Source of the DNA: an uncultured bacterium
GTDB taxonomy: Bacteria; Bacillota_I; Bacilli_A; RF39; UBA660
Length of the DNA stretch: 64,000 nucleotides
Assembly (NCBI GenBank): GCA_946560065.1
Contig: CAMNUE010000003.1
Location: 1 to 64,000 of the forward strand
Reading direction: 5' to 3'
In this document: piece by piece, positions 7,997 to 17,016 of the stretch
How the letters are laid out: each line of letters opens with the position of its first letter
Numbering within the stretch: the stretch's first letter is position 1
Program-made: the position numbers and the translations under genes
Notes under the pieces: generated by a model
Seen by the model: the letters and a program-made list of their open reading frames with translations, nothing else
Told to the model about the DNA's origin: nothing
Database searches by the model: none

Positions 7997-8614
7997 AATA
8001 TATTTGATATCTTCTATAGCTTTGTCGATGTTGAAGAAGCCATTACCCACTGGATAATAAACTGAATAAAATAGAAAACCCTTATAATTAAATTCTTGTT
8101 TTCTTACTGTACTAACACTTATTTTTTGATTTAAAACTATGGAAGAAACTTGATTTCCGAATAAGACTATCTTCTTTGGTTTAACAATGTTTATTTCTTT
8201 AAAGAATAAATCTAAGTATTCTAAAAAGACTTCATCTTTTAGAGCTCTTGCATCACTTTGAGTGCATTTAGCTAGATTAGTTATATAAACTTTATGTTTT
8301 TCAACGTTATTATAAACTTCATCAGCAAACTCAACCGTCCAATCTTTGCCTTTTTTATTTCGTATTTCTTCATAAATTTCTGTATCAATAGCGCCTATTT
8401 CATAAAAGAGATTCCAGACATTCTTAGTACCAATCCATGGTGCTTTTTGCCCTTTCCATTCTTTTGAAGCAGTTATATTTCGACCTGTTGGATTCATAAA
8501 AACAAAACAAATATCAGGATTAGTCTTACAACCTCCAAAAGTAATTGAATCTAAATTTGAATCTCCATATTTCTTTTGCATTCTTTTGTATTCTTTTTCA
8601 ATTTTTTCTAACAT
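7985..8614 (-). CDS. Uracil-DNA glycosylase superfamily protein
   Basis: 209 residues. Order and spacing match the UDG fold: FVFMNPTGRN (about 33-42) in the place of the motif-1 water-activating loop, YITNLAKC near 111, a conserved strand PKKIVLFGNQVSS near 150, and YYPVGNGF near 187 where the family keeps its HPS-type DNA-intercalation loop. The usual His of that loop is replaced, and the iron-sulfur cysteines of families 4 and 5 are missing, so this is a divergent member whose activity cannot be assumed. A second, more canonical UDG-like protein is at 54734-55324. Confidence 0.7.
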   Translation of the reverse strand: MLEKIEKEYKRMQKKYGDSNLDSITFGGCKTNPDICFVFMNPTGRNITASKEWKGQKAPWIGTKNVWNLFYEIGAIDTEIYEEIRNKKGKDWTVEFADEVYNNVEKHKVYITNLAKCTQSDARALKDEVFLEYLDLFFKEINIVKPKKIVLFGNQVSSIVLNQKISVSTVRKQEFNYKGFLFYSVYYPVGNGFFNIDKAIEDIKYIMSK

Positions 8615-8651
8615 CTACATCACCATCTAGAAAGATTTTATCATAATAATA

Positions 8652-8678
8652 AATAACAGCCAATAATTAGCTGTTATT
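8652..8678 (-). terminator. Terminator after the coiled-coil membrane protein gene
   Basis: AATAACAGC (8678-8670) pairs with GCTGTTATT (8660-8652), then ATTTATTAT; the T run is interrupted. Confidence 0.6.
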
Positions 8679-10307
8679 ATTTTTATCATTTAACTCTAAG
8701 ATTTTTTCTTTAATCTTTGGAGAGTCTTTTATAGCGACTGGTAAAGCTTCATATTCTGTTAAGATTTTTTTATGTAATTCTTTTAATTGAATTTCCAAAT
8801 CATCTAACTGTTTTCTTGATTCTAATAGTTTTAAATCATTTTCTTTAAGTTCTTCTTTGGCATACTTATATTCTCTTTTATAATCACCGTAGCTTTTTAG
8901 ACGAAGTATTTTTTCTATAATTATGAAGTCTGTAGCTATAATACCTAAGGCTGATAGTAGTGTTGCAATTGCCCAATATGCATTTGAACGATTCTTGTTA
9001 TATTGAAATTTATCAGTATTTTGTCTTGTTGCAGTAATAACATATTTATTTTCTTGATAGTCTAAGTCTTTTGGCTTTTCATCTGTTGTTTCATCTTTTT
9101 CTGAAAAAGATATATCGTTTTTAATTTTTGAATTCAAATAGTTCTTAATATCAGAAAATTCTCCTTCTAGGTCTGATAAATCATAAGTATAAACATTCCT
9201 TGTATATTCATCTCTAAAATAACCAGGGGTATCCCATGGTGAATATTCTACTAAAGTTACCTCGTTGCTGTTATCTCTTTTTTCTTCATAATACTCATTT
9301 TTTGTTTCTTCTTCTGTGGAACTATCATAAGTTGTGACTGTTGTTAAATAATCTTTTGATTTTGTAGCATCTTTTAAAGTATAAGCACTTGTTAGAATAC
9401 CTGCTGCAATTAATGCTGTATTGATGTAAGTAAAACCTAATTTTCGAATTTTTCTTAGATGTCTTTTTCTTTTTTCTTTTTTACATTTTTGATTTTCAGT
9501 AATTAAGTTTTCGTTTTGTGATAGAACTAGACTATATTTCTTATTTTTATTTTGATAATTGTTATATTCCTCCATAAATTTATTATCGATTTTTTGAGAT
9601 ATTGAATCATCTTCTGCAATAACTATGGCAGTCAATAACTCCTTATTCAAATAGTCACTGTCATCTAGTCCATTAACAGCTAATTTTGCTGTTATATCGT
9701 CTATGTAACTTCTTTCTTCTTTAGAAATTCTTTCAATATTTTCTTTAACTAATTTGACTAAATACGAACAATCTGTTTCATCTGATGAAATTTTTTCTAA
9801 TAACATATCATCTTTACCATAAACCAATTCTAATTTTAAAATTGTATAGATTAATTCATAAATATTTTCTACAAGACTTTTTTCCATATTATAGTCAATT
9901 GTTGATGAATATTTTATTGAATCTAAAAGCTCTAAACCTTTTTGAATTATGTCTTCAATATTATTTTTGTTGGCAGCATTTACAATTTTTTTTAACTCAA
10001 CATATTTGGCATTTATTATATAGTAAGCTTGATATTCTTCATTTATGATATCACTAATTCTAACAAGTTTTTCTGTTGCTTTTGTATAAACACTTCCTAC
10101 TGATTCATGAAGAAATGTTTTAGAATCTGCTTTATCAAATAGAAGATAATTTTCTGATACATTCTTTTCTACATCTTCTTCAATTTGACTGATAGCTTTT
10201 TCAATCTTTGTAGTATCAAAGCTTAATTCTCTTAATTGTTCTAAATCGTCTTTTACACTAAGTAATTTTCCATTATATATAACTGATAAATCTTTTATAT
10301 TTGCCAT
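8667..10307 (-). CDS. Coiled-coil membrane protein of unknown function
   Basis: 546 residues. The first 290 are helical and acidic with long coiled-coil stretches. A membrane segment lies at about 291-311 (INTALIAAGILTSAYTL), preceded by a strongly basic KKEKRKRHLRKIRK patch that should stay in the cytoplasm. An outer region of about 130 residues is rich in Thr, Asp and Tyr, then a second segment lies at about 442-466, followed by a cytoplasmic C-terminal coiled coil. The architecture, two coils facing the cytoplasm with an outer loop, suggests a scaffold or sensor. No known family is recognised. It follows the gene at 10368 with a 60-base gap. Confidence 0.6.
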   Translation of the reverse strand: MANIKDLSVIYNGKLLSVKDDLEQLRELSFDTTKIEKAISQIEEDVEKNVSENYLLFDKADSKTFLHESVGSVYTKATEKLVRISDIINEEYQAYYIINAKYVELKKIVNAANKNNIEDIIQKGLELLDSIKYSSTIDYNMEKSLVENIYELIYTILKLELVYGKDDMLLEKISSDETDCSYLVKLVKENIERISKEERSYIDDITAKLAVNGLDDSDYLNKELLTAIVIAEDDSISQKIDNKFMEEYNNYQNKNKKYSLVLSQNENLITENQKCKKEKRKRHLRKIRKLGFTYINTALIAAGILTSAYTLKDATKSKDYLTTVTTYDSSTEEETKNEYYEEKRDNSNEVTLVEYSPWDTPGYFRDEYTRNVYTYDLSDLEGEFSDIKNYLNSKIKNDISFSEKDETTDEKPKDLDYQENKYVITATRQNTDKFQYNKNRSNAYWAIATLLSALGIIATDFIIIEKILRLKSYGDYKREYKYAKEELKENDLKLLESRKQLDDLEIQLKELHKKILTEYEALPVAIKDSPKIKEKILELNDKNNNS

Positions 10308-10367
10308 AATATTTCTCCTTTATCTAAGTAGCTTATGTTATAGTTACTGTTGATTAATTTTTCAAGG

Positions 10368-10868
10368 TTATTGTCTTATCTTTTTTAGTTGAACAGCTCT
10401 TCTATAAGATAATTCTAAATTTAGAAAGTATGTGAATGTGCCGGCATTTTTACCTAACGTTAAAGCTTTTATTAAAGTTTCTCTAGATTGATTCCATATA
10501 GCAGAATCGATTTCAAATGATTTTTTGAAATCTACACTTTCTAATTTCTTAGGTTCATCGGCATTTTTACCAGTGTATCTATATGGTGTTTCACACATCT
10601 TAAAAGCTGCATCTAAAGCGATTGAGGCGTCAATTTCTTTATCTTTAGTGATTCCTACCTTGTTAATTGCAAGTAGAAGACAAGTTGCTCTTTTAAAGGT
10701 GTCTAGTTCACCATATACGTAATTATCTAAATAATTGGCATTATGTGTATAGTGAGAAATTATCTTTTCAACAGACTGTTTTCTAACTAGTTTAGGACTT
10801 ATATTGTTCTCTACTATTCCATAAAATATATAGTCAATTAATTGCTCTTTTTTCGGTTTTCCTTCCAT
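10368..10868 (-). CDS. Hypothetical soluble helical protein
   Basis: 166 residues, ATG after TCGGAGG. Mostly helical and basic at both ends, with no membrane segment, zinc ligands or enzymatic motif that I can see. It lies between the CDF exporter (17-base gap upstream) and the coiled-coil membrane protein, all on one strand, so the three may be one transcript from the promoter at 11786-11814. I do not recognise the family. Confidence 0.6.
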   Translation of the reverse strand: MEGKPKKEQLIDYIFYGIVENNISPKLVRKQSVEKIISHYTHNANYLDNYVYGELDTFKRATCLLLAINKVGITKDKEIDASIALDAAFKMCETPYRYTGKNADEPKKLESVDFKKSFEIDSAIWNQSRETLIKALTLGKNAGTFTYFLNLELSYRRAVQLKKIRQ

Positions 10869-10885
10869 AATTTATACCTCCGAAA

Positions 10886-11758
10886 TTATTTTTTTGTTTC
10901 AATTGGATTAACATGAATTACAGTTAAATAAATTTCTGGAATTTTCTTTTCGATTTCTCTTTCTAATTTATTAGCTATGTCATGGCTTTCAAATGTAGAA
11001 AGATTACCATCAACAAAAATTGTAAAAGATATTTGATATTGATAACCTACTGGTGTTGTATTAAAATGATTTACCTTAACTACCTCTTTGTGTTTTTTTA
11101 TAATCTCATATACTTTATCTTTAGTAAGATTATCCATACATTTATCCATTAATACATCGTAACTTTCAATAAATAGTTTTATACCAGAGTAAGCAATCCA
11201 CAAAGAGATAATGATTCCCACTACTTTATCAACCCAGAAAATTCCTTTAAGACTAAACAGGATTGAAATTAGAGTTCCTGTCGTTACTAAGCAATCATTA
11301 CGATGATCTTTACTATTAGCATCAATTAAAATATTATTGTATTTTTTATAAAGATGATGAGTATAGATATAGAGACTAAATTTAGTAATAATGGTTATGA
11401 TACAAACAATAACTAACCAAATTGAAAAAACAAATTTTTCTTTATTGATAAAAGTTTCTATTGTACCTTTTATTACTGTTATAGACATTATTATCATCGT
11501 GATACTTATCAAAAGAGAATAAATATATTCAGCTTTTCCATGTCCTAGGTTATGATCAGCATCTGCTTCTTTTGAGCTAATTCTATTTCCAATATAAGTC
11601 ATGATGGATGAAAAAATATCTCCTGCGCTATTGAAAGCATCGGCAATCATTGATTGACTGTGACTTATAAAACCAACAATTGCTTTGATGATAAGTAAAA
11701 ATATATTTCCAACTATTCCTAAAATACTTGCTTTTTTAGCAGCTTTAAATCTATCCAT
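10886..11758 (-). CDS. Cation diffusion facilitator, manganese-exporter type
   Basis: 290 residues with six predicted membrane segments and a cytoplasmic C-terminal ferredoxin-like domain (about 205-285, ending HVNPIETKK). In CDF transporters segments 2 and 5 make metal site A. Here segment 2 reads NSAGD (Asn and Asp) and segment 5 reads DHRND (two Asp four apart), the N-D-D-D-like set reported for MntE-type Mn exporters rather than the D-D-H-D of Zn/Fe exporters. A Mn(II)/proton antiporter in the cytoplasmic membrane is the best reading. No yybP-ykoY riboswitch is visible in the short leader. Confidence 0.85.
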   Translation of the reverse strand: MDRFKAAKKASILGIVGNIFLLIIKAIVGFISHSQSMIADAFNSAGDIFSSIMTYIGNRISSKEADADHNLGHGKAEYIYSLLISITMIIMSITVIKGTIETFINKEKFVFSIWLVIVCIITIITKFSLYIYTHHLYKKYNNILIDANSKDHRNDCLVTTGTLISILFSLKGIFWVDKVVGIIISLWIAYSGIKLFIESYDVLMDKCMDNLTKDKVYEIIKKHKEVVKVNHFNTTPVGYQYQISFTIFVDGNLSTFESHDIANKLEREIEKKIPEIYLTVIHVNPIETKK

Positions 11759-11785
11759 AATCTATACTCCTTTCTAGTAATATTA

Positions 11786-11814
11786 ATTATAATTAATTGA
11801 GATAACAAAGTAAA
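11786..11814 (-). promoter_or_regulatory. Promoter of the CDF exporter gene
   Basis: -35 TTTACT (11814-11809), 17-base spacer, -10 TATAAT (11791-11786), 28 bases before the start codon. Confidence 0.65.
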
Positions 11815-11833
11815 GTGTTCGGTAATTTTTAGA

Positions 11834-12970
11834 CTAACTTAATTTATCAACTCGATCAATAAATCTGTTTAAGTTGTGATACCAAGTATAGATTTTTCTT
11901 TTTCTACTACTATAGGCAGCTATTTCTTCAAAAGTTGCGGTAGGATTATTTTCTTTGTATCTATTTACGCATCTTTCAAAACATGTATTTATACACGTTC
12001 TAACAATAATGACATTCCCAACTAGTATTTTTTCATCCTTAATAACTCTAAATAAAGCACTATCTATTATAAGTGTTTTTCCTGAATTTTTATAATGATT
12101 AACGATATCTTGATAAATCATATCAAACTCAGTATTAAGATTTGGAAGAGCACCATATTTAGTAACTAGCATATCGTAAACTTCTTGATTGTCTTTGTCC
12201 TTATCATGAGTTGAAAAAACTTGGTCAGTATCAATTACAACACAGTTTGGATCTAACATATATTTTCTAGCAGCTGTTGATTTACCACTTCCTGATTCAC
12301 CTGTTAAATTTAGAACCAAATCGTCTGACAGATGTTTTATGTAAGGGTCTTTATCGATGTCTTCAGTGATATATAAACTTTCTTTTCTAAAGTATTCTTT
12401 TAGAAAATCTTTTTTTGTTAAAACATAGTTATAACAATCTTCTTCTTTGTCTAAAAATGTATATTTGATTTTACTTGTCTCTTCAAGTCTTTTAAAACCT
12501 AGAAATTCCATTAATGTCCAACTAGAAGGATTTTTTATTGCGGACTCAGTTACTATTTTCTCAATCTCTACTTCTAAAAACATATATTTTAATACTTCTA
12601 AAGCAGCTTCTGTTGCATATCCTACTTTTTGAAAGTTGGGATCAAGGTACCACCCTATTCCTCGAATACTCTTATCAGTACAGTTTTCATCTTCAAGGCT
12701 TCTTTCGTGAACACTAATTTGTCCAATTATTTCATTAGTACTTTTTAGCGAAATTGTCCAACAAAATACATCTAAATCTGATGTTTTTTCTAACTTCTTT
12801 TTTTGAAATACTTTTTCTTTTTCCCAATCTAGATTTAACTTACTAGTCAAATAATATTTATTTACAGATTCTAGACAAAGAATATTCCAAAGTTCTTTTA
12901 AATCAGAGTCTTCTGTTTTATGAAGGATGAGTCTATTTGTTTCTAATTGTTTACTTCCTAATAGTTTCAT
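11834..12970 (-). CDS. GNAT acetyltransferase fused to a P-loop kinase
   Basis: 378 residues from ATG 12970 (MKLLGSKQLETNRLIL), after GAGGTGG. Residues 1-180 are a RimJ/RimL-type GNAT domain: LETNRLILHKTEDSD start, IIGQISVHERS strand, and the acetyl-CoA segment GWYLDPNFQKVGYATEAA, then LGFKRLEETSKIKY. Residues about 210-378 are a small P-loop kinase with Walker A GESGSGKST and a DTDQVF element, like AAA_33/zeta-toxin/polynucleotide-kinase relatives. A protein or small-molecule acetylation activity combined with a phosphotransferase recalls bifunctional resistance enzymes in design, but the kinase family differs and the substrates are unknown. Confidence 0.8.
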   Translation of the reverse strand: MKLLGSKQLETNRLILHKTEDSDLKELWNILCLESVNKYYLTSKLNLDWEKEKVFQKKKLEKTSDLDVFCWTISLKSTNEIIGQISVHERSLEDENCTDKSIRGIGWYLDPNFQKVGYATEAALEVLKYMFLEVEIEKIVTESAIKNPSSWTLMEFLGFKRLEETSKIKYTFLDKEEDCYNYVLTKKDFLKEYFRKESLYITEDIDKDPYIKHLSDDLVLNLTGESGSGKSTAARKYMLDPNCVVIDTDQVFSTHDKDKDNQEVYDMLVTKYGALPNLNTEFDMIYQDIVNHYKNSGKTLIIDSALFRVIKDEKILVGNVIIVRTCINTCFERCVNRYKENNPTATFEEIAAYSSRKRKIYTWYHNLNRFIDRVDKLS

Positions 12971-13027
12971 AATCCACCTCACACCATAAGTATTGTAGCA
13001 GAATGATGATTATTTTGCTAGAAACTA

Positions 13028-13055
13028 TTGATTTTTTCAGAATTAACGGTATACT
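13028..13055 (+). promoter_or_regulatory. Promoter of the gene at 13081
   Basis: -35 TTGATT (13028-13033), 16-base spacer, -10 TATACT (13050-13055), 26 bases before the TTG start. Confidence 0.65.
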
Positions 13056-13080
13056 ATTTTGAAAAAAAGGGGTATGTGAC

Positions 13081-14211
13081 TTGAAAATTGAGTTTAGAAA
13101 AAAATTATTTGAATTATTATTTAAGGATAAACAAGTTATCACTGATAGGGACCGTTCTTTAGAGATTAGTGAAAAGAAAGACGAGATAGCTAGAAAAAGT
13201 TTTATGTATCGAAGACATGAAAATGTAAAGATAGATGATAGTTTTAAGTATTATCATTTTGAATTAACAGGAAATTTATCTAAAGATTTTAAATATTTAT
13301 ATGGAAGAAATGATATTCATAATTCAAAAAATATACTTAACCATTCTCTTGTTGATAATGTACTTAAAATTAGAAGAAGCCATGATATTATGCTTCATAA
13401 AAAAGATGATGTTTATACTATTTATAATGGAAGACATAGACTTGTTTATTTAAGTTATTATTATCATAAAATCCATCCAACTAATGGATTTGAAGCTCCA
13501 GCGATTGTTACTAGAGAGTTTGAGGATGATAAGATTAATGGGATTCTAGAAGCTTTAATGAATGATTTTGAAGCAAAGATTTATAAGTATAATTATTATG
13601 ATGATGAAGCAGCTTTTTGTATTGTTCTTGAGAATAATATTTATGTAGTTAATAATGCTTCTGAATTAGAAGAATTTTATACAAGTATAAATACTGATAA
13701 AAGTAAATTTCATTATAGTAAACTAATTGATAGAACAAAGATTGTTTTTAATGAACTTTTTAAGAAAATATCTGAAATGGTTGGAGATAAATTCTTCGAA
13801 ATGACTTTTTTAGATTTATTGAATTTTATTAGAGATGAGGAAATTTTTGTAAATGGTTCTAAAGTAGAAGTTGAAAATTTAGATATAAATAATTTCTATA
13901 ATTATTATTTCGATATTTCTCATAATGTTCAATATTGTAGAATTCATAATCATGAAATACCTAATGGTGTAGGAGTATTAAATGCAATCTTCTTACCAAT
14001 TAATAGATGTGGTCATATGATTATGGAGTTTCTATATGAAAATACTGAATATAAAAATCTTACCTGGAGAGAATTATATGAAATTATCCATGTATTTCCA
14101 GAATTCGAAGAATTTGATAGTACTCTTTTACTTGAATCCGCAAAAAGATTTGGATATGTTGAAGGTAGCGGAAAGGGAGTTCAAAAGAGAAAAAAAGATT
14201 ACCTTTGTTAG
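13081..14211 (+). CDS. Hypothetical protein with a ParB-like region
   Basis: 376 residues, TTG start after AAAGGGG. Residues about 105-135 read YTIYNGRHRLVYLSYYYHK, resembling the G-x-RR/HR motif of ParB/sulfiredoxin-fold domains, which bind nucleotide through such a loop. The first 90 residues are basic; the rest is helical, acidic and Asn/Tyr rich without further motifs. It stands alone between a divergent neighbour and a convergent DUF402 gene, with its own promoter and terminator. No ParA or parS-like site is nearby, so a chromosome-segregation role is not implied. The domain call is tentative. Confidence 0.5.
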   Translation: MKIEFRKKLFELLFKDKQVITDRDRSLEISEKKDEIARKSFMYRRHENVKIDDSFKYYHFELTGNLSKDFKYLYGRNDIHNSKNILNHSLVDNVLKIRRSHDIMLHKKDDVYTIYNGRHRLVYLSYYYHKIHPTNGFEAPAIVTREFEDDKINGILEALMNDFEAKIYKYNYYDDEAAFCIVLENNIYVVNNASELEEFYTSINTDKSKFHYSKLIDRTKIVFNELFKKISEMVGDKFFEMTFLDLLNFIRDEEIFVNGSKVEVENLDINNFYNYYFDISHNVQYCRIHNHEIPNGVGVLNAIFLPINRCGHMIMEFLYENTEYKNLTWRELYEIIHVFPEFEEFDSTLLLESAKRFGYVEGSGKGVQKRKKDYLC

Positions 14212-14225
14212 AGGTAATTTTTTTA
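14198..14225 (+). terminator. Terminator overlapping the stop of the gene at 13081
   Basis: ATTACCT (14198-14204) pairs with AGGTAAT (14212-14218), followed by seven T; the TAG stop is at the base of the stem. Confidence 0.85.
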
Positions 14226-14729
14226 TAAATATTTATGATAATCAATATGCATAAGTTTATTAGTATTATTTTTAATTTCTGTAAGCAGTTTGTCTTTTTC
14301 TTTTAAAACTAAATCATATTCTTCCTTAGTAATATCCCCTATTTTGTAGGCTCTTTCGAATTCATCTTCATCAATAACATGAGTTTCTCCATTACTTAAA
14401 ACAGTTATATCTAAATATAAATCAAGGAAATATGGAATTTTTGTTTCTGCATCAAGGCCACTTTCTTTTATAATATCAAAATAATATTCTATTAGATTTT
14501 TACTCTCATCTAAAAATATACGAATGGCCTGATGACCAGTTTTGGGAATTATTTCGATTACATAGTATCCATCATCCATCGCAACTATTCCATATCTTAT
14601 AATGAATTTATCAGTGATGTGAATTAGTTTTTTGACACTAATATAGTAATCCTCCTCATCTAGATAAAACTTCACTTGATATTTTGTTGCCTCTTTAAGA
14701 TATGTTGTACTTATTAATTTCTTTTTCAT
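14223..14729 (-). CDS. DUF402 family protein (nucleotide phosphatase-like)
   Basis: 168 residues. The pattern YYFDII near 88, IPYFLDLYLDITV near 107, then a DEDEF acidic patch and AYKIGDITKEEYD, is that of DUF402, which includes nucleoside tri/diphosphatases and FomD; the spaced acidic residues bind divalent metal. A beta-rich N-terminal half precedes it. It is convergent with the gene at 13081, and its reading frame ends beneath that gene's terminator. The exact substrate cannot be read from sequence. Confidence 0.78.
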   Translation of the reverse strand: MKKKLISTTYLKEATKYQVKFYLDEEDYYISVKKLIHITDKFIIRYGIVAMDDGYYVIEIIPKTGHQAIRIFLDESKNLIEYYFDIIKESGLDAETKIPYFLDLYLDITVLSNGETHVIDEDEFERAYKIGDITKEEYDLVLKEKDKLLTEIKNNTNKLMHIDYHKYL

Positions 14730-14774
14730 TTAAATCACCATTTTAATTATAATTCTTTTTTGGTGTTATTACTA

Positions 14775-15440
14775 TTATTTTGATTTCTTTTTTAATTCAT
14801 AAATGATATCTGCTTGACTACAAACATTTTCTGAATGAGTAACTATAATTATACATTTATCTTCTTTTTTTGCTAAATCTTTTAATATTTTTAATATTTC
14901 ATTTTCTGTTTCTTTATCAAGATTACCTGTTGGTTCATCAGCAACAATCATTTTTGGATTATAGGAAAGACTTCTTGCGATGGCGACTCTTTGTTGTTCT
15001 CCTCCTGATAATTTTAAAATACGACGATTCTTTTGACTGTCTGTTAAACCAACCTTCTTCATTAATTCAAGTGCTGTTTTATTTTTATCTGCAACTTTTA
15101 CTCTACTAATATCCATCGAAAGTGTAATATTTTCTAAAGCTGTTAGATGAGGAAGTAAATTATAACTTTGGAAAACAATTCCAATATCCTTACTACGATA
15201 TTCATCTAAATCAATTTTCTTTAAATCTTTATCTTCATAAGTAATCGTTCCTTCATAATTAGTTTCAAGTCCACTAATTAAAGATAATAAAGTTGTTTTT
15301 CCACTACCACTCCTTCCTTTAATAGCATAGACATTTCCTTGTTCAAAAGAATAGTTAATATTTTTAAAGACGTAGTCATTTTTATCAGCATCGGAATAGC
15401 GATAGGCAACATCTTTTAAATTTAGTAATATTTTTTTCAT
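14775..15440 (-). CDS. ABC transporter ATP-binding protein, MacB/LolD type
   Basis: 221 residues. Walker A GRSGSGKTT near 40, Q-loop FQSYNLLPHL, signature LSGGEQQRVAIARSL near 140, Walker B MIVADEPTGNLD and the switch His in VTHSE are all intact. NLLPHLTALENI and ADEPTGNLD are typical of MacB/LolD-like ATPases that pair with FtsX-fold permeases and do mechanotransmission rather than import. Its ATG overlaps the permease stop as TAATG, so the two are co-translated. Confidence 0.92.
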   Translation of the reverse strand: MKKILLNLKDVAYRYSDADKNDYVFKNINYSFEQGNVYAIKGRSGSGKTTLLSLISGLETNYEGTITYEDKDLKKIDLDEYRSKDIGIVFQSYNLLPHLTALENITLSMDISRVKVADKNKTALELMKKVGLTDSQKNRRILKLSGGEQQRVAIARSLSYNPKMIVADEPTGNLDKETENEILKILKDLAKKEDKCIIIVTHSENVCSQADIIYELKKKSK

Positions 15441-16939
15441 TATGTTTGCTCCTTTAAAATAGTTAATGGTGAAAATCTTTCAATAGTTATAATGGCACTA
15501 ATACAGCTAATTAGTGTTATGACTAAACCGATTCCTAATAGTTCTAAAAGAACCTTTATATTTACAACAGCATCTATACTTTCAAAGGCTTCTATCTTTG
15601 TCACACCTTTAAAGTTTCTTTTTTCAGGTTGCATTCCTTTATTGTTAGGCATATCTTGTCCTGGTCTTTGATGTCCAAAATTATTTTCAATATTCTCACT
15701 TTCTTCTTTGCTGGCAGTTATTTCATTTTTTAATAGATTGTTAGAGACTGGAACACTTAGGCAAGCTCCTATTCCCGCTCCTACTAATAAAAATATCGTT
15801 GCGATAATTAGTAATTCGGTTAGAAACTGTAGAGCTACTTTCGACTTTTTCATTCCAATTGTTCTTAAAACACCTATTTCATATTTACGTTCACGAATAT
15901 TAATCATATTAATAACTAATAAGACAACTGTTCCAATTATTAAAGTTATTACTAAGAAAGTTATAGCAAAAGTTTTAACATTAGAAATACTTTTAGTAGA
16001 TTCTTCTAATTGAGTTAAATTAGTTTCAACAGACAAATTTTCACTAAGTCCTTTGTTTCGTAATTCTTTTTCGAATTTTTCAATTACTTCACTACTTGTA
16101 AGAGTGAAAGTTGGTTTAGTCTCAACTGACAATTCAGAATTAGCTTCTTTTATTTTTGTTGTTAGGGTTGTATTGGTAATTATTGTGTTAGCTGAGTTTG
16201 TGAACATATTCATTTTATTATCATCGGATTGTGTTTCTTCATAAATACCTGCAATTGTTGCTTCTACTGTTTTAGATTCATCTAGTGGATCAACTAAGGT
16301 AATTTTATCGTCTACTTTTAGATTATTCATAGTAGCAAGTTCTTGATTAATTAAACATTTTTCTTCTGTAAAATCAGTAGGTACTTCTCCATCTGTAATT
16401 TTATATGTTCCTTCAACAAAATCATTCATGGCATCAAGAGAAGAATATCCAACTAAAGTAAAATCACCAGATGTTACATTAGAGAAACCTCTTTTACCTC
16501 CTCTTTCTCCCATTTCGCCTCCCGCTCTTTCTGGTTCACTTGGGGCGTTTTCAGTTTCTTGAGAGGCCTTTGTAATACCATCTGCATTAATTCCAACAGT
16601 CATTGTGTAGTAGTAATCTTTGACATATTCACTTTCACCATACTTTTTAATGTCATCAATAGATATATTACTAATTGAATTAAATGACTCCTGCATCTTT
16701 TCTCTTGATGAGTCCATCTCTTCTGGATTGAAGTTTCCCATCATCTTCTCTCTATTAATACCCAGAGTAGCTTCTGTCTCATACTTTTCTTTATAGGAAT
16801 TTATTAAGCTTGTGGATGAGTTGTTTATTGCTAGAGTGATAGCAGTTGCGGAAGATATTACTAAAATTATTATTCCAATTAATAGATTTCTCCCTTTATT
16901 TCTAATAATTGATGTTACTGCGTTTTTTAAAATATACAT
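15440..16939 (-). CDS. ABC transporter permease, MacB/FtsX type
   Basis: 499 residues from ATG 16939 (MYILKNAVTSIIRNKG), after AAAAGGAG; the 27 upstream in-frame codons lack a start signal. There is a membrane segment at about 15-40, a large outer domain of about 290 residues with a Met/Gly/Glu-rich stretch (GGEMGERGGKRGF), then three segments at about 345-370, 390-415 and 465-490 with the family signature RKYEIGVLRTIGMKK between the first two. The outer domain also carries a Met/Gln-rich insert before the last segment. Substrate unknown; such pairs usually act on cell-envelope lipids, peptides or drugs. It is first gene of a two-gene operon. Confidence 0.9.
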   Translation of the reverse strand: MYILKNAVTSIIRNKGRNLLIGIIILVISSATAITLAINNSSTSLINSYKEKYETEATLGINREKMMGNFNPEEMDSSREKMQESFNSISNISIDDIKKYGESEYVKDYYYTMTVGINADGITKASQETENAPSEPERAGGEMGERGGKRGFSNVTSGDFTLVGYSSLDAMNDFVEGTYKITDGEVPTDFTEEKCLINQELATMNNLKVDDKITLVDPLDESKTVEATIAGIYEETQSDDNKMNMFTNSANTIITNTTLTTKIKEANSELSVETKPTFTLTSSEVIEKFEKELRNKGLSENLSVETNLTQLEESTKSISNVKTFAITFLVITLIIGTVVLLVINMINIRERKYEIGVLRTIGMKKSKVALQFLTELLIIATIFLLVGAGIGACLSVPVSNNLLKNEITASKEESENIENNFGHQRPGQDMPNNKGMQPEKRNFKGVTKIEAFESIDAVVNIKVLLELLGIGLVITLISCISAIITIERFSPLTILKEQT

Positions 16940-17016
16940 AAATTTTCTCCTTTTCACCAAAAGTATATTTTTTATTTGTGAAAAAATAGTGTAAAAAAAA
17001 AGAAAAGATTGTAAAT

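Noticed and set aside
11759..11833. yybP-ykoY (Mn) riboswitch upstream of the CDF gene.
   Set aside because: The leader is under 30 bases with no conserved core.
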